Positions 41,088 through 49,086 of a stretch of DNA of 64,000 nucleotides are shown in pieces. This stretch comes from Lewinella sp. JB7 (GTDB taxonomy: Bacteria; Bacteroidota; Bacteroidia; Chitinophagales; Saprospiraceae). The number at the start of each line of letters is the position of its first letter. The first letter of the stretch is position 1. The notes beneath the pieces are model-generated. The model did not search any database. It had not been told where the DNA came from and was given only the letters and a program-made list of their open reading frames with translations. The position numbers and the translations under genes are program-made. The stretch spans positions 755,396 through 819,395 of the forward strand of contig NZ_JANCTD010000001.1 in NCBI RefSeq assembly GCF_024297185.1, written 5' to 3'.

Positions 41088-43283
41088 ATGGTAGTGCAGA
41101 ACAATTCCCGTCGGTCCTTCCTCAAGGTTTCGGCCGCCACCGGCGGCGGGCTTATGCTGGGCCTCAGCTGGCTCACCTCGTGCGAGAGCGACAAGGCGAA
41201 AAAGGCAAACCCCGAGCTCGTGATGCCCGCCGAATGGGTCACCGTGAACGCCTTCCTGAAGATCGGCGACAACGGGGTCGTGACCATAATGTCGCCCAAC
41301 CCGGAGATCGGTCAGAACGTCAAGACCTCCATGCCCATGATCGTGGCCGAGGAACTGGACGTCGACTGGCGCAACGTGGTCGTCGAACAGGCCGGCCTCG
41401 ATACCGAGAACTATACCCGCCAACTCGCCGGAGGAAGCCAGTCCATCCGCCACGGTTGGGAACCCCTGCGCAAGACCGGCGCCATGGCCCGTCACCTGCT
41501 CGTAGCCGCCGCGGCCCAGCAACTGGAGGTGGACGCCGGTGAACTGCGGACCGAGAACGGCGTGATCTACCACGACGGCAGCGACCGCAGCCTCGGCTAC
41601 GGAGAAGTCGCCTCCCTGGCGGCCACCCTCACCCCGCCCGAAGAAGTAACGCTGAAGGACCCGGCCGACTTCCGCATCATCGGCCACGGCAAGAAGAACG
41701 TCGACGCCCGCAAGATCGTCACCGGTCAGCCGCTTTACGGGCTGGACGTCCAGCGCGACGGAATGCTGTACGCGGCCATCGTGCACCCGCCCGCCTTCGG
41801 TATGTCACTTAAGTCCGTCGACGATTCCGCCGTGCGCGGCATGGCGGGCATCCGGGACGTAGTGACCATTGACGCCCGTCCGGAAGGCCTGGAGCCCCAG
41901 TGGTCCGACGTGAACGCCTTTCCGAAGCTCGTGGCCGTCCTGGGCGACAATACCTGGCGCGTGCTCAATGCCCGCAAGGCCCTGAAGATCGAGTGGGAAC
42001 GCGACAGCGAACCGGAATCGAGCGAAGGACACCGCAGTGCCCTGGAAGCGTTGCTCAACGACGGTAAGGCCGAGGAAGCCCGTCGCGACGGGAACCCCGA
42101 AGCCGCCTTCGCCCGCGCCGCGACGGTCGTAGAACGCACCTACTACGCCCCCTTCCTGCCCCACAATACGATGGAGCCGATGAACTTCTACGCCAACGTT
42201 ACGGCCGACGGCGCGGAACTGGAGGGGCCCATTCAGACGCCGGAATTCCTGCGCAAAACGGTCAGCGCCCTGTTGGACATGCCGGAAGACAAGATCAGCA
42301 TCATGATGACCCGGATGGGCGGCGGCTTCGGACGTCGGCTCTACGGCAACTTCGGGGTAGAGGCCGCCCTGATCAGTAAGGCGGCCGGCGCGCCGGTCAA
42401 ACTGGTCTACTCCCGGGAGGACGATATGACCCAGGGTACCTACCGCCCCGAATACCTGGTGCGCTACCGCGCCGGACTGGACGAGGACGGTAAGCTCATC
42501 GCCTTCCACGTACGCGGAACGGGGGCCAACGAAAGCCCGGTATTCGCCAATCGCTTCCCCGCGGGAACGGTCGATAACTACCTGGCCGAAAACCTGAGCG
42601 CCGATACCAATATCTCCACCGGCGCCTGGCGGGCCCCGCGCTCGAACTTCATCGCCGGAGCCGAGCAGTCCTTCCTCGACGAAGTGGCCGAGGCCGCGGG
42701 TAAGGATCCCATCGCCTTCCGACTGGAACTGTTCGACCGGGCGAAGAGCGATCCGGTCGGAGAGGACAACGACTACGACGCGGAGCGTTACGCCGGCGTA
42801 CTGGAACTCGTGCGCGATAAGGCCAACTGGAATACCGGTGACGACAAGCGCGGAGTGGCGGCGTACTACTGCCACAATTCCTACGTCGCTCAGGTGCTCG
42901 AGCTGGAAATGAAGGGCAGTGAACCCCGCGTGACCGAGGTACACTGCGCCGTCGACTGCGGAATCGTGGTCAATCCGGAGGGTGCCCTGAACCAGATCGA
43001 AGGCGGCATCATCGACGGGATCGGTCACGCGCTCTACGGTGCCCTGACCTTCACCGACGGCCAGCCCGACCAGCAAAATTTCGATACCTACCGACTGATC
43101 CGTCACTCCGAAGCTCCCACGGCCATCCACACCCACTTCGTGGAGAACGGGATCGCGCCGACCGGTCTGGGAGAACCCTCCCTGCCGCCCGTCATCGGGG
43201 CACTGGCCAATGCGATCTACCGGGCTTCCGGGGAGCGGGTATACGAACAACCCTACGCCCGTCCACGACAGCTAAAGGGGTAA
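41088..43283 (+). CDS. IorB-type molybdopterin-binding subunit (aldehyde/N-heterocycle oxidoreductase), Tat-exported
   Basis: The 731-residue protein has a twin-arginine signal (NSRRSFLKVSAATGGGLMLGLSW, Arg8-Arg9), so the folded complex with IorA should go to the periplasm. The molybdenum-cofactor domains are recognisable: QNVKTSMPMIVAEELDVDW, GGSQSIRHGWEPLRKTGAMAR, MTRMGGGFGRRLYGNFGVEAALIS, TGAWRAPRSNFIAGAEQSFLDEVAEAAGKDP, and the catalytic-Glu motif GLGEPSLPPVIGALANAIY near the C-terminus. Likely substrates are aldehydes or N-heteroaromatics. The usual third partner (a cytochrome c or FAD subunit) is not encoded nearby, so the electron acceptor is unknown. Confidence 0.94.
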   Translation: MVVQNNSRRSFLKVSAATGGGLMLGLSWLTSCESDKAKKANPELVMPAEWVTVNAFLKIGDNGVVTIMSPNPEIGQNVKTSMPMIVAEELDVDWRNVVVEQAGLDTENYTRQLAGGSQSIRHGWEPLRKTGAMARHLLVAAAAQQLEVDAGELRTENGVIYHDGSDRSLGYGEVASLAATLTPPEEVTLKDPADFRIIGHGKKNVDARKIVTGQPLYGLDVQRDGMLYAAIVHPPAFGMSLKSVDDSAVRGMAGIRDVVTIDARPEGLEPQWSDVNAFPKLVAVLGDNTWRVLNARKALKIEWERDSEPESSEGHRSALEALLNDGKAEEARRDGNPEAAFARAATVVERTYYAPFLPHNTMEPMNFYANVTADGAELEGPIQTPEFLRKTVSALLDMPEDKISIMMTRMGGGFGRRLYGNFGVEAALISKAAGAPVKLVYSREDDMTQGTYRPEYLVRYRAGLDEDGKLIAFHVRGTGANESPVFANRFPAGTVDNYLAENLSADTNISTGAWRAPRSNFIAGAEQSFLDEVAEAAGKDPIAFRLELFDRAKSDPVGEDNDYDAERYAGVLELVRDKANWNTGDDKRGVAAYYCHNSYVAQVLELEMKGSEPRVTEVHCAVDCGIVVNPEGALNQIEGGIIDGIGHALYGALTFTDGQPDQQNFDTYRLIRHSEAPTAIHTHFVENGIAPTGLGEPSLPPVIGALANAIYRASGERVYEQPYARPRQLKG

Positions 43284-43331
43284 TTGACGCGGGCTTAACC
43301 TAAGTTGCCGCAGCCGGCGGGGGTGGTTGGT

Positions 43332-43339
43332 TATCTTTG
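43332..43339 (+). promoter_or_regulatory. -7 box TATCTTTG for the PHP phosphatase gene
   Basis: Exact TAnnTTTG match ending 4 nt before the ATG at 43344, which predicts a leaderless mRNA. TTG at 43305-43307 is a weak -33 candidate with 24-nt spacing. Confidence 0.5.
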
Positions 43340-43343
43340 TCGT

Positions 43344-44201
43344 ATGACAACGAACCACCACGCCCATACCCGTTTCAGCGACGGCGTAGGTGAGCCTGCC
43401 GAATACGTGGAGCACGCCCTTGCCGCCGGATTCACCGCCTACGGATTCAGCGATCATGCCCCCATCCCGGCCGGTGACATCGGCTCCATGAAACTGCACG
43501 AACTCGCGACCTACGGGGCGGAAATCGACCGGCTACGACGGGTATTCGCCGGCAGGATCGATCTGTACAAGAGCCTGGAAGTAGACTACATTCCGGGAGT
43601 GATGAACGTGGACAGCCCGCACATCAAGGCCGCGCGACTGGACTACACTGTCGGGGCCGTCCACTACGTAGACTACCTCGGCAAGGGGGAGCCGTGGAGC
43701 TTTCAGCGTCCGAACCCCGTTTTCGAGCGGGGGATCGCCACCATCTTCGCCAACGATTCCCGCCGTATGGTGGAGCGCTACTACGCCCTGGTGCGGGAGA
43801 TGGTCGAAAACTACCCGCCGGATGTCGTAGCTCACCTCGACCGCATCAAGAAAAGGAACGTCAACGGCCGGTACTGGGACGAACACGCCGGCTGGTACGT
43901 AGCCGCGGTAGAAGAAACGCTGGATGCGATCGCGGGGGCCGGTCTGATCATGGAGGTCAATACCCGGGGTATCTACCTCGGGGAGATTGCGGATACTTAC
44001 CCCAGCAACTGGATCGTACGCCGGGCGGTCGAACGCGGCATCCGGCTGCAGGTCAATTCAGACGCTCACCGCCCCCAGCACGTAGCGGGCGGCTTCCGGG
44101 AAGCCTATACCGGTTTGCGTGCGCTGGGCGTGGAGGCCGTCTGGCAGTATGCGGGCGATTCTTTTCAGCCCGCCGAAATCCTGCTTACGTCACCATCGTA
44201 G
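43344..44201 (+). CDS. PHP-family histidinol-phosphatase (HisJ/HisK-like)
   Basis: The 285-residue protein starts TNHHAHTRFSDGVGEP, where the first His residues bind metal, so the ATG at 43344 is fixed; an upstream TTG at 43305 is not needed. Further PHP motifs are GFSDHAPIP (about 34-42), LEVDYIPG, GAVHYVD (about 98-104), VVAHLDRIKK, MEVNTRGIY, and the final NSDAHRPQHVAG. It dephosphorylates histidinol phosphate in the cytoplasm, or another small phosphate ester. No other histidine-biosynthesis genes are in the window. Its last 17 nt overlap the convergent acetate kinase-PduL gene. Confidence 0.85.
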   Translation: MTTNHHAHTRFSDGVGEPAEYVEHALAAGFTAYGFSDHAPIPAGDIGSMKLHELATYGAEIDRLRRVFAGRIDLYKSLEVDYIPGVMNVDSPHIKAARLDYTVGAVHYVDYLGKGEPWSFQRPNPVFERGIATIFANDSRRMVERYYALVREMVENYPPDVVAHLDRIKKRNVNGRYWDEHAGWYVAAVEETLDAIAGAGLIMEVNTRGIYLGEIADTYPSNWIVRRAVERGIRLQVNSDAHRPQHVAGGFREAYTGLRALGVEAVWQYAGDSFQPAEILLTSPS

Positions 44202-45954
44202 CCCGCCGCCGTAGGGTCCCCGCATGGTGGGTTCCCCGCAGCACCCCGGAATCTCCCGAATCGATCTTGGCGGCGTTGCCCTCATTGGTATCGATGTGCA
44301 TCTCCAGTTTGTAGTCGGGCGACACGCGGATAAGCACGTTGCCGAACGTGAGTCCCCGCTCCGGACCGTCTACGGCCACGTCTACCGTATCACGATCCCG
44401 CACCCCGAACCGCTCCGCGTCCGTGGGGGTCATGTGAATGTGCCGCCACGCGCAAATCACACCGTCCTCCAGGTCCACCGATCCCGCGGGTCCGATCAAC
44501 TGGCAGCCGGGCGTGTTGTCTACCTTGCCGGATTCCCGCACCGGCGCGTCGAGGCCGAGAAAGAACTCATCCGTCCGCGATATTTCGATCTGATCGACGG
44601 AGCGTAGCGGGCCGAGGATGCGTACCCGCTCGAGGCGATTGCGGGGGCCGACAACCGTCACGGTTTCCTCCGCCGCGAACTGACCGGGCTGGGAAAGTTG
44701 CTTTTTGACGGTGAGCGCGTACCCGGGACCGTAGAGCTTGTCGAGGGTCTCCCGGGTCAGGTGACAGTGGCGGGCGGATATGGCAATGGGGATGGTCGGC
44801 AGGGTATTCACCTCGTCTTCCTTCCGCAGCAGTTTCGCGCAGTCGCGGGCGATGGCCAATTGCTCGTCGGTGCGAATGGCCAGCAACTTTACGCGACTGT
44901 GGCTACGACTGAACTCGATAACGTCCTCGGTCGCGGTAAGGCGGGCGGAGTGGTTCAGGTCTTCGTCGATCACGGCCCCCAGGTAATCCAGTCGCTGGGC
45001 GGCCCGGTGGCGGACGATGCTGCTGTTCTCCCCGATACCGCCCGTGAAGATGATGGCATCCACTCCGCCCATAACGGCCGCGTAGGCACCGATGTACTTG
45101 CGCAGGCGGTGGGTGAAGACCTGCAGGGCGAGCTGACTGTCGGGATCGCCCTCCGTGGATCGTTCCAGGATGTGCCGCATATCGTTGCCGGCACCGGAAA
45201 GTCCGGCGAGGCCGCTCTGCCGGTTCAGCAGCGCGTCGATCTCCGCCGTGTCCATCCCGGTCTTTCGGTGAAGGTAGGCGGGGATGCCGGGGTCGATATC
45301 GCCGGAGCGAGTGCCCATGACCAGTCCTTCCAGCGGCGTCATGCCCATACTGGTCTCGATACTGCGGCCGAATTCGATGGCCGTCACGCTGCATCCGTTG
45401 CCGAGATGACAACTGATGAGCCGGAGACTGCGGTAATCGCCCCGCATGAAGGTGGCCGCCCGCCCCGCGACGTACTGATGACTCAGTCCGTGAAACCCGT
45501 AGCGGCGGATGCCGTGCTCCCGCATTAAGTCACGGGGCAGAGCGTAGGTCTGGGAGCGCCGCGGCAAGCTGTGGTGGAAGGCCGTATCGAAAGCCGCGAA
45601 GTGGGGCACCTCCGGCCACAGTTCGCGGGCCAGGCGAATGCCGGCCAGGTTGACGGGATTGTGTAGGGGAGCCAGGTCATTCAGGGCTTCAATCTTGGCT
45701 TCTACCGCGTCCGTGAGCCGGGTGGCTCCGGTAAATTCCGCGCCCCCGTGCACGACCCGGTGGCCGATCCCGTGCAACGCGATTCCGCTGACCTTTTCCC
45801 GCAGTTCCAGCATGAAGGGGTGTAAGGTAGCGCGGTGATCACCGCGGTCGGGAAGCCGGTCGGTACTGAGCTCGGCCACGCGCTCTCCGGTAGCCGCTTC
45901 GATGACCGCGGCCTTGAGGGAAGAACTGCCGGCATTGATGACAAGTATATGCAT
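44185..45954 (-). CDS. Acetate kinase-PduL phosphotransacylase fusion protein
   Basis: One continuous 589-residue frame holds two enzymes. Residues 1-375 are an acetate/propionate kinase: INAGSSSLK (Asn7), HRVVHGG (Arg66), FDTAFHHSLP (Asp123), RYGFHGLSHQYV (His155/His159), HLGNGCSV, MGTRSGDIDPGI (Arg216), FTGGIGENSS, and RTDEQLAIARD (Glu364). Residues 386-566 are a PduL-type phosphotransacylase with all zinc ligands: His396/His398 (ARHCHLT), His505/His507 (WRHIHMTP) and His553 (MHIDTNEGNAA), plus LGPLRSVDQIEISRTDEFFLGLDAPVR. Predicted net reaction: acyl-CoA plus phosphate to acyl phosphate, then to acid plus ATP. The last 25 residues are a Ser/Gly/Arg-rich tail. No encapsulation peptide or shell proteins are nearby. 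The gene stands alone behind a terminator. Confidence 0.93.
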   Translation of the reverse strand: MHILVINAGSSSLKAAVIEAATGERVAELSTDRLPDRGDHRATLHPFMLELREKVSGIALHGIGHRVVHGGAEFTGATRLTDAVEAKIEALNDLAPLHNPVNLAGIRLARELWPEVPHFAAFDTAFHHSLPRRSQTYALPRDLMREHGIRRYGFHGLSHQYVAGRAATFMRGDYRSLRLISCHLGNGCSVTAIEFGRSIETSMGMTPLEGLVMGTRSGDIDPGIPAYLHRKTGMDTAEIDALLNRQSGLAGLSGAGNDMRHILERSTEGDPDSQLALQVFTHRLRKYIGAYAAVMGGVDAIIFTGGIGENSSIVRHRAAQRLDYLGAVIDEDLNHSARLTATEDVIEFSRSHSRVKLLAIRTDEQLAIARDCAKLLRKEDEVNTLPTIPIAISARHCHLTRETLDKLYGPGYALTVKKQLSQPGQFAAEETVTVVGPRNRLERVRILGPLRSVDQIEISRTDEFFLGLDAPVRESGKVDNTPGCQLIGPAGSVDLEDGVICAWRHIHMTPTDAERFGVRDRDTVDVAVDGPERGLTFGNVLIRVSPDYKLEMHIDTNEGNAAKIDSGDSGVLRGTHHAGTLRRRATMVT

Positions 45955-45955
45955 T

Positions 45956-45981
45956 GGTTAGGGGCGTTTGCGCCTCTAACC
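45956..45981 (-). promoter_or_regulatory. Hairpin abutting the acetate kinase-PduL start codon
   Basis: GGTTAGGGGCG-TTTG-CGCCTCTAACC (one mismatch) ends 1 nt before the ATG at 45954. In the mRNA it would place a stem right at the ribosome-binding region. No T-run follows, so it is not a terminator. Could be a translational control element or operator. Confidence 0.4.
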
Positions 45982-46037
45982 GGCGAGGCCGGGGGCACGT
46001 TCGGTGAGGGAACGATCATCGGAGTCGTGCCGGACAC

Positions 46038-46073
46038 AAAAAAGCCCCGCCGGTGCGATCGCACCGGCGGGGC
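46038..46073 (-). terminator. Intrinsic terminator after the M43 protease gene
   Basis: A perfect 30-nt palindrome (46044-46073; arms GCCCCGCCGGTGCGA and its complement) followed on the minus strand by six T (46043-46038). It sits 27 nt after the stop of the M43 gene and separates it from the acetate kinase-PduL gene. Confidence 0.9.
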
Positions 46074-46099
46074 CCGTAGGTCAGGTGTTCGTTGCAGCG

Positions 46100-47668
46100 T
46101 TACAGCTTCACCAGACGGGTGCTTACGCTATATCCCTCTTCGTCACTGACGGTGATGAGGTAAACTCCGCCGGCCAGATCACCGACGCTCACCGAGGTTT
46201 GTCCGGTATCCGCGACATTCAACTCCCGGTACAGGCGACCGGTCAGGTCCCGCAGTTCCACGCGGATGCGGCCGGCCGGACCGGAGGTCAGGGTGGGAGC
46301 GAGCGTGGCAAGAGTGGCCGAGTTCAGACTCCAGGTAACGGTGACCTCGTGCCGGTCGGTCGGGTTGGGGAAAACCCCGAGTTCCCGCTCGGAGGTAGCG
46401 GTGAGCCGCGCGGTCCTGCCGCTGCCTTCCGTCCAGCCGGAAACGGCGCCCGCCGTGCAGGTAGACCGGACCCGGTAGGTGTACGTCGTATTCTTGTTTA
46501 CGTTGACGGAAGCCGAGGTGCCACTGACCGATCCGGAAGCGTAGAGGCTGCCGCCGTCGAAGATTTCCACGTAGTAGCTAAGCGCGCCACTTGCCGGGTT
46601 CCAGGACAGGGTCATCTCACGACCACCCTTGCCGCGCGAACTGCTCAGTCCGGTGGGGGCGTCGCAGTTCTCGGCCGTCGGGGGTTCGGTGGGCGGTGGC
46701 GGGGGTGCCGTGGTACCGTCGCAGGTGGCCGACATGAGCTCGGGGCGGGCCGCGGAGATGGCCGCCCACATGCGATCCTTCTGGCCGGTGGTGAAGAGGT
46801 TCATGCAGCCGTCGTCGGAGTAGTCCATGTAGTTCTGGAACATGTCGGGCAGGTCGTCCCCGCCGTTCTTACCCTTCGGCCGGCAGCTGTTGGGACCCGG
46901 ATAGGTACAGCTTCCGCCGGTGTAGTTCGGGCCACCGGCGGTGGGGGTGTCGGCAACGAAATCATCGACGTTGCACCCACCGTCGCCCCAGATGTGGCGT
47001 AGGTTGAGCCAGTGGCCGACCTCGTGGGTGGCCGTTCGTCCCAGATTGAACGGGGCCGTGGCGGTGCCGGTGGTCCCCACGTAGCGGTAGTCGAGCACTA
47101 TACCGTCGGTAGCGGCCGCCCCGCCGGGAAACTGAGCGTAGCCGAGGATGCCGCCGCCGATCTCGCAGATCCAGACGTTCATGGCCTGGGTAGGCGTAAC
47201 GGCATCGGAACCTCCGGCTGCCGATGACTTGACGTCATCGTTCGTTCCGAAGCTACTCCGGGTGGTGGACTTGCGGATGGTCTGGGTGAGGCAGAATTCG
47301 ATCTCGGTATCCGCGGCGACGGGTTGAAAGTCGGCCGGGGTATTGCTCTGGTCGGCATTGAGGCGACGGAAGTCATCGTTCAGTACGGCGATCTGACTGG
47401 CGATCTGGGCGTCGGAGATGTTCTCGGTGCTGTTCCCGTACACGACGTGCACGATCACCGGTATCGTCAGTATACCCCCCGACAGTGCTTTTTCCATGCG
47501 GGTGTCGTACTGTTCGGTAAAGCGTTCGATACGCTCGAGTTGCAGCTCCCGGGTTGGATTGTCGATGATCTGCTGCTGCAGGTATTCCATGGATCCGCAG
47601 TTGCGCTGGGCGGACAGGAAGCTGGTAACGGCCACGAGGCCGAGGATGAGTAAAGGTCTCAATTTCAT
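46100..47668 (-). CDS. Secreted M43 (cytophagalysin/PAPP-A type) metalloprotease with T9SS tail
   Basis: The 522-residue protein has a signal peptide (LLILGLVAVTSFLSA, cut near 20). The M43 catalytic domain (about 65-310) has the metzincin motif His215-Glu216-x2-His219-x5-His225 (ATHEVGHWLNLRHIWGDGGC) and Met-turn-like NYMDYSDDGCMNLFTTGQKDRM. A Pro-rich hinge (PPPPPTEPP) leads to a fibronectin type III domain (about 340-420, TGLSSSRGKGGREMTLSWNPASG). The tail LGVFPNPTDRHEVTVTWSL...GGVYLITVSDEEGYSVSTRLVKL is the T9SS sorting domain. It is exported through the T9SS and should digest extracellular protein. All zinc ligands are present. Ends at a strong terminator. Confidence 0.92.
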   Translation of the reverse strand: MKLRPLLILGLVAVTSFLSAQRNCGSMEYLQQQIIDNPTRELQLERIERFTEQYDTRMEKALSGGILTIPVIVHVVYGNSTENISDAQIASQIAVLNDDFRRLNADQSNTPADFQPVAADTEIEFCLTQTIRKSTTRSSFGTNDDVKSSAAGGSDAVTPTQAMNVWICEIGGGILGYAQFPGGAAATDGIVLDYRYVGTTGTATAPFNLGRTATHEVGHWLNLRHIWGDGGCNVDDFVADTPTAGGPNYTGGSCTYPGPNSCRPKGKNGGDDLPDMFQNYMDYSDDGCMNLFTTGQKDRMWAAISAARPELMSATCDGTTAPPPPPTEPPTAENCDAPTGLSSSRGKGGREMTLSWNPASGALSYYVEIFDGGSLYASGSVSGTSASVNVNKNTTYTYRVRSTCTAGAVSGWTEGSGRTARLTATSERELGVFPNPTDRHEVTVTWSLNSATLATLAPTLTSGPAGRIRVELRDLTGRLYRELNVADTGQTSVSVGDLAGGVYLITVSDEEGYSVSTRLVKL

Positions 47669-47688
47669 AGAGAGAAGGGTTGGTTAGG

Positions 47689-47700
47689 CGTCATTTGACG
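47689..47700. promoter_or_regulatory. CGTCA-TT-TGACG dyad before the M43 gene
   Basis: Perfect 5+2+5 inverted repeat, 20 nt upstream of the M43 start codon at 47668 (minus strand). Possible binding site for a dimeric regulator; TAACTTGC just upstream is a poor -7 match. Confidence 0.3.
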
Positions 47701-47741
47701 ATCGCAAGTTACCCTCCAAAATTCTAAAAAATGAGCATTTT

Positions 47742-47758
47742 CCGGTATTTTCTACCGG
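47742..47758 (-). terminator. Weak candidate terminator after the GH130-like gene
   Basis: CCGGTA-TTTTC-TACCGG stem 52 nt after the stop of the GH130-like gene, followed on the minus strand by A-rich sequence and then a T-run about 10 nt on. Short stem and displaced T-run make this uncertain. Confidence 0.35.
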
Positions 47759-47809
47759 AGTGTTCGGAAAGGTGGCAAAATTAGGGCGAGTTTGTTACGG
47801 CCGGCAATA

Positions 47810-48943
47810 TTAATCGCGGACCGCAACGCCGACCATGGAGTCCGCCGTTCCGTAGTAGAGAAACCACTTTTCCTTGAAGTACACCAAACCTTCGATGAAG
47901 GTCGTACCCGAGGCATACTGCCCGCTCACCTCGTGGGGAAGGGAGGGGCAGATGAAGGGTTCTTCCATCCGGTCGAGCAACTGGGTGGGGTCGGAAGCGC
48001 TGAACAGGGCCTGTCCGCCGCAGTACGCTCCGGGGCCGGCGCCCATGTAGCGCAGGGAATCCGTCATTTCGTTCTTGCCGTTGTACAGGACCAGGATTCC
48101 CGCGTCGGTCAGTAGGGCGGGTGGACCGGGTTCGCTGAGACCGCTGTCGAAGGTGCCGGGGCGGCGGGGTAGGGGATCGTAGAGCGTGGAGTCGGGATTA
48201 AGTACGGGGGTCCAGTCGAGGAGGTTATCGCTATGGGCGAGTCCCACTACGGCGTCTCCCCAGTACATCCAGTACTTACCATTAATCGGGGTAGCGACCA
48301 GGTGTCCGTCGGCGTCGAGTTTGCAGACCACGGAGCCGGATTTTGACCAGGTATCGTGAAACTTACCACCGTAGGCTTCCTGAAAGACGGGGCCGTGCTT
48401 TACCCAGGTCCGGAGGTCGTCGGAAGTAGCGGAACAGAGGCGGGCAACGTCCTGGTTCCAGCCGGTGTACAGCATGAGGTAACGGCCGTCTTTCATTTCC
48501 ACTACGCGGGGGTCCTCACAACCGCCGGGTTCCTCGAACGCCCGGTTGTTGTCGCGGTCCGGGTACAGGACCGGCTGGGGGTGGCGCTCGAAGTGAATAC
48601 CGTCGGCGCTGGCCGCCAGGCCGATCCGGCTGGTGCGGCGCCCCAGGATGGCGCGGGGGTTGTCTTCGGCGCGGAAGAGCAGGTACACGCTATCGCCTTT
48701 GACGACGGCGCCTGGGTTAAACACATCCGCGCGTTGCCACCGCACCGGCTTTTCCGTGATGGGATCCACGAAAGAATAGCTGCTGTCGGCCCTCAGGATG
48801 GGGTTTTCCGCCGGCTTCTCGAAGCCGGTCAGCCAGGGCGTGGCGGAGTCGACGATGGTCGACTGACTTCCGACGGGGGTCTCTGTCCGGCAGGCGACTA
48901 AGCTTATGCAGAGTACAAGGAACGGGAGGTAAGATATCTTCAT
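47810..48943 (-). CDS. GH130/GH43-like five-bladed propeller lipoprotein
   Basis: From the ATG at 48943 (MKISYLPFLVLCISLVAC) the 377-residue protein has a lipobox ending at Cys18. The body carries glycosidase-propeller signatures: RADVFNPGAVVKGDSVYLLFRAEDNPRAI, RIGLAASADGIHFERHPQPVLYP, EPGGCEDPRVVEMKDGRYLMLYTGWNQD, ATSDDLRTWVKHGPVF, GKYWMYWGD, and VLYNGKNE. The GGCEDPRV motif is typical of GH130 mannoside phosphorylases and their relatives. Probably acts on beta-mannosides or related glycans in the periplasm or at the surface. An extra 14 codons upstream (ATG 48985) are not preferred because they would bury the signal peptide. Confidence 0.85.
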   Translation of the reverse strand: MKISYLPFLVLCISLVACRTETPVGSQSTIVDSATPWLTGFEKPAENPILRADSSYSFVDPITEKPVRWQRADVFNPGAVVKGDSVYLLFRAEDNPRAILGRRTSRIGLAASADGIHFERHPQPVLYPDRDNNRAFEEPGGCEDPRVVEMKDGRYLMLYTGWNQDVARLCSATSDDLRTWVKHGPVFQEAYGGKFHDTWSKSGSVVCKLDADGHLVATPINGKYWMYWGDAVVGLAHSDNLLDWTPVLNPDSTLYDPLPRRPGTFDSGLSEPGPPALLTDAGILVLYNGKNEMTDSLRYMGAGPGAYCGGQALFSASDPTQLLDRMEEPFICPSLPHEVSGQYASGTTFIEGLVYFKEKWFLYYGTADSMVGVAVRD

Positions 48944-49086
48944 GGATGGGCGATTAAAGAACAAGTTTAACACTTCTGCGGCCAACCCGGGAAGCCCCCT
49001 ATCGTATTGTTAGTAATTTGCGGCCCGGATTGCGAAACGGCCCTATTGGTCCCTCGCACGCGGTGTTTTTATTTGTACAGATTACT

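Noticed and set aside
41805-43250. 481-codon minus-strand frame opposite the IorB-type gene
   Set aside because: Antisense to a full molybdopterin subunit; composition-driven open frame.
44185-45954. Possibility that AckA and PduL are two genes joined by a sequencing error
   Set aside because: The frame is continuous with a natural linker, both halves are complete, and no internal start with a leader appears between them.
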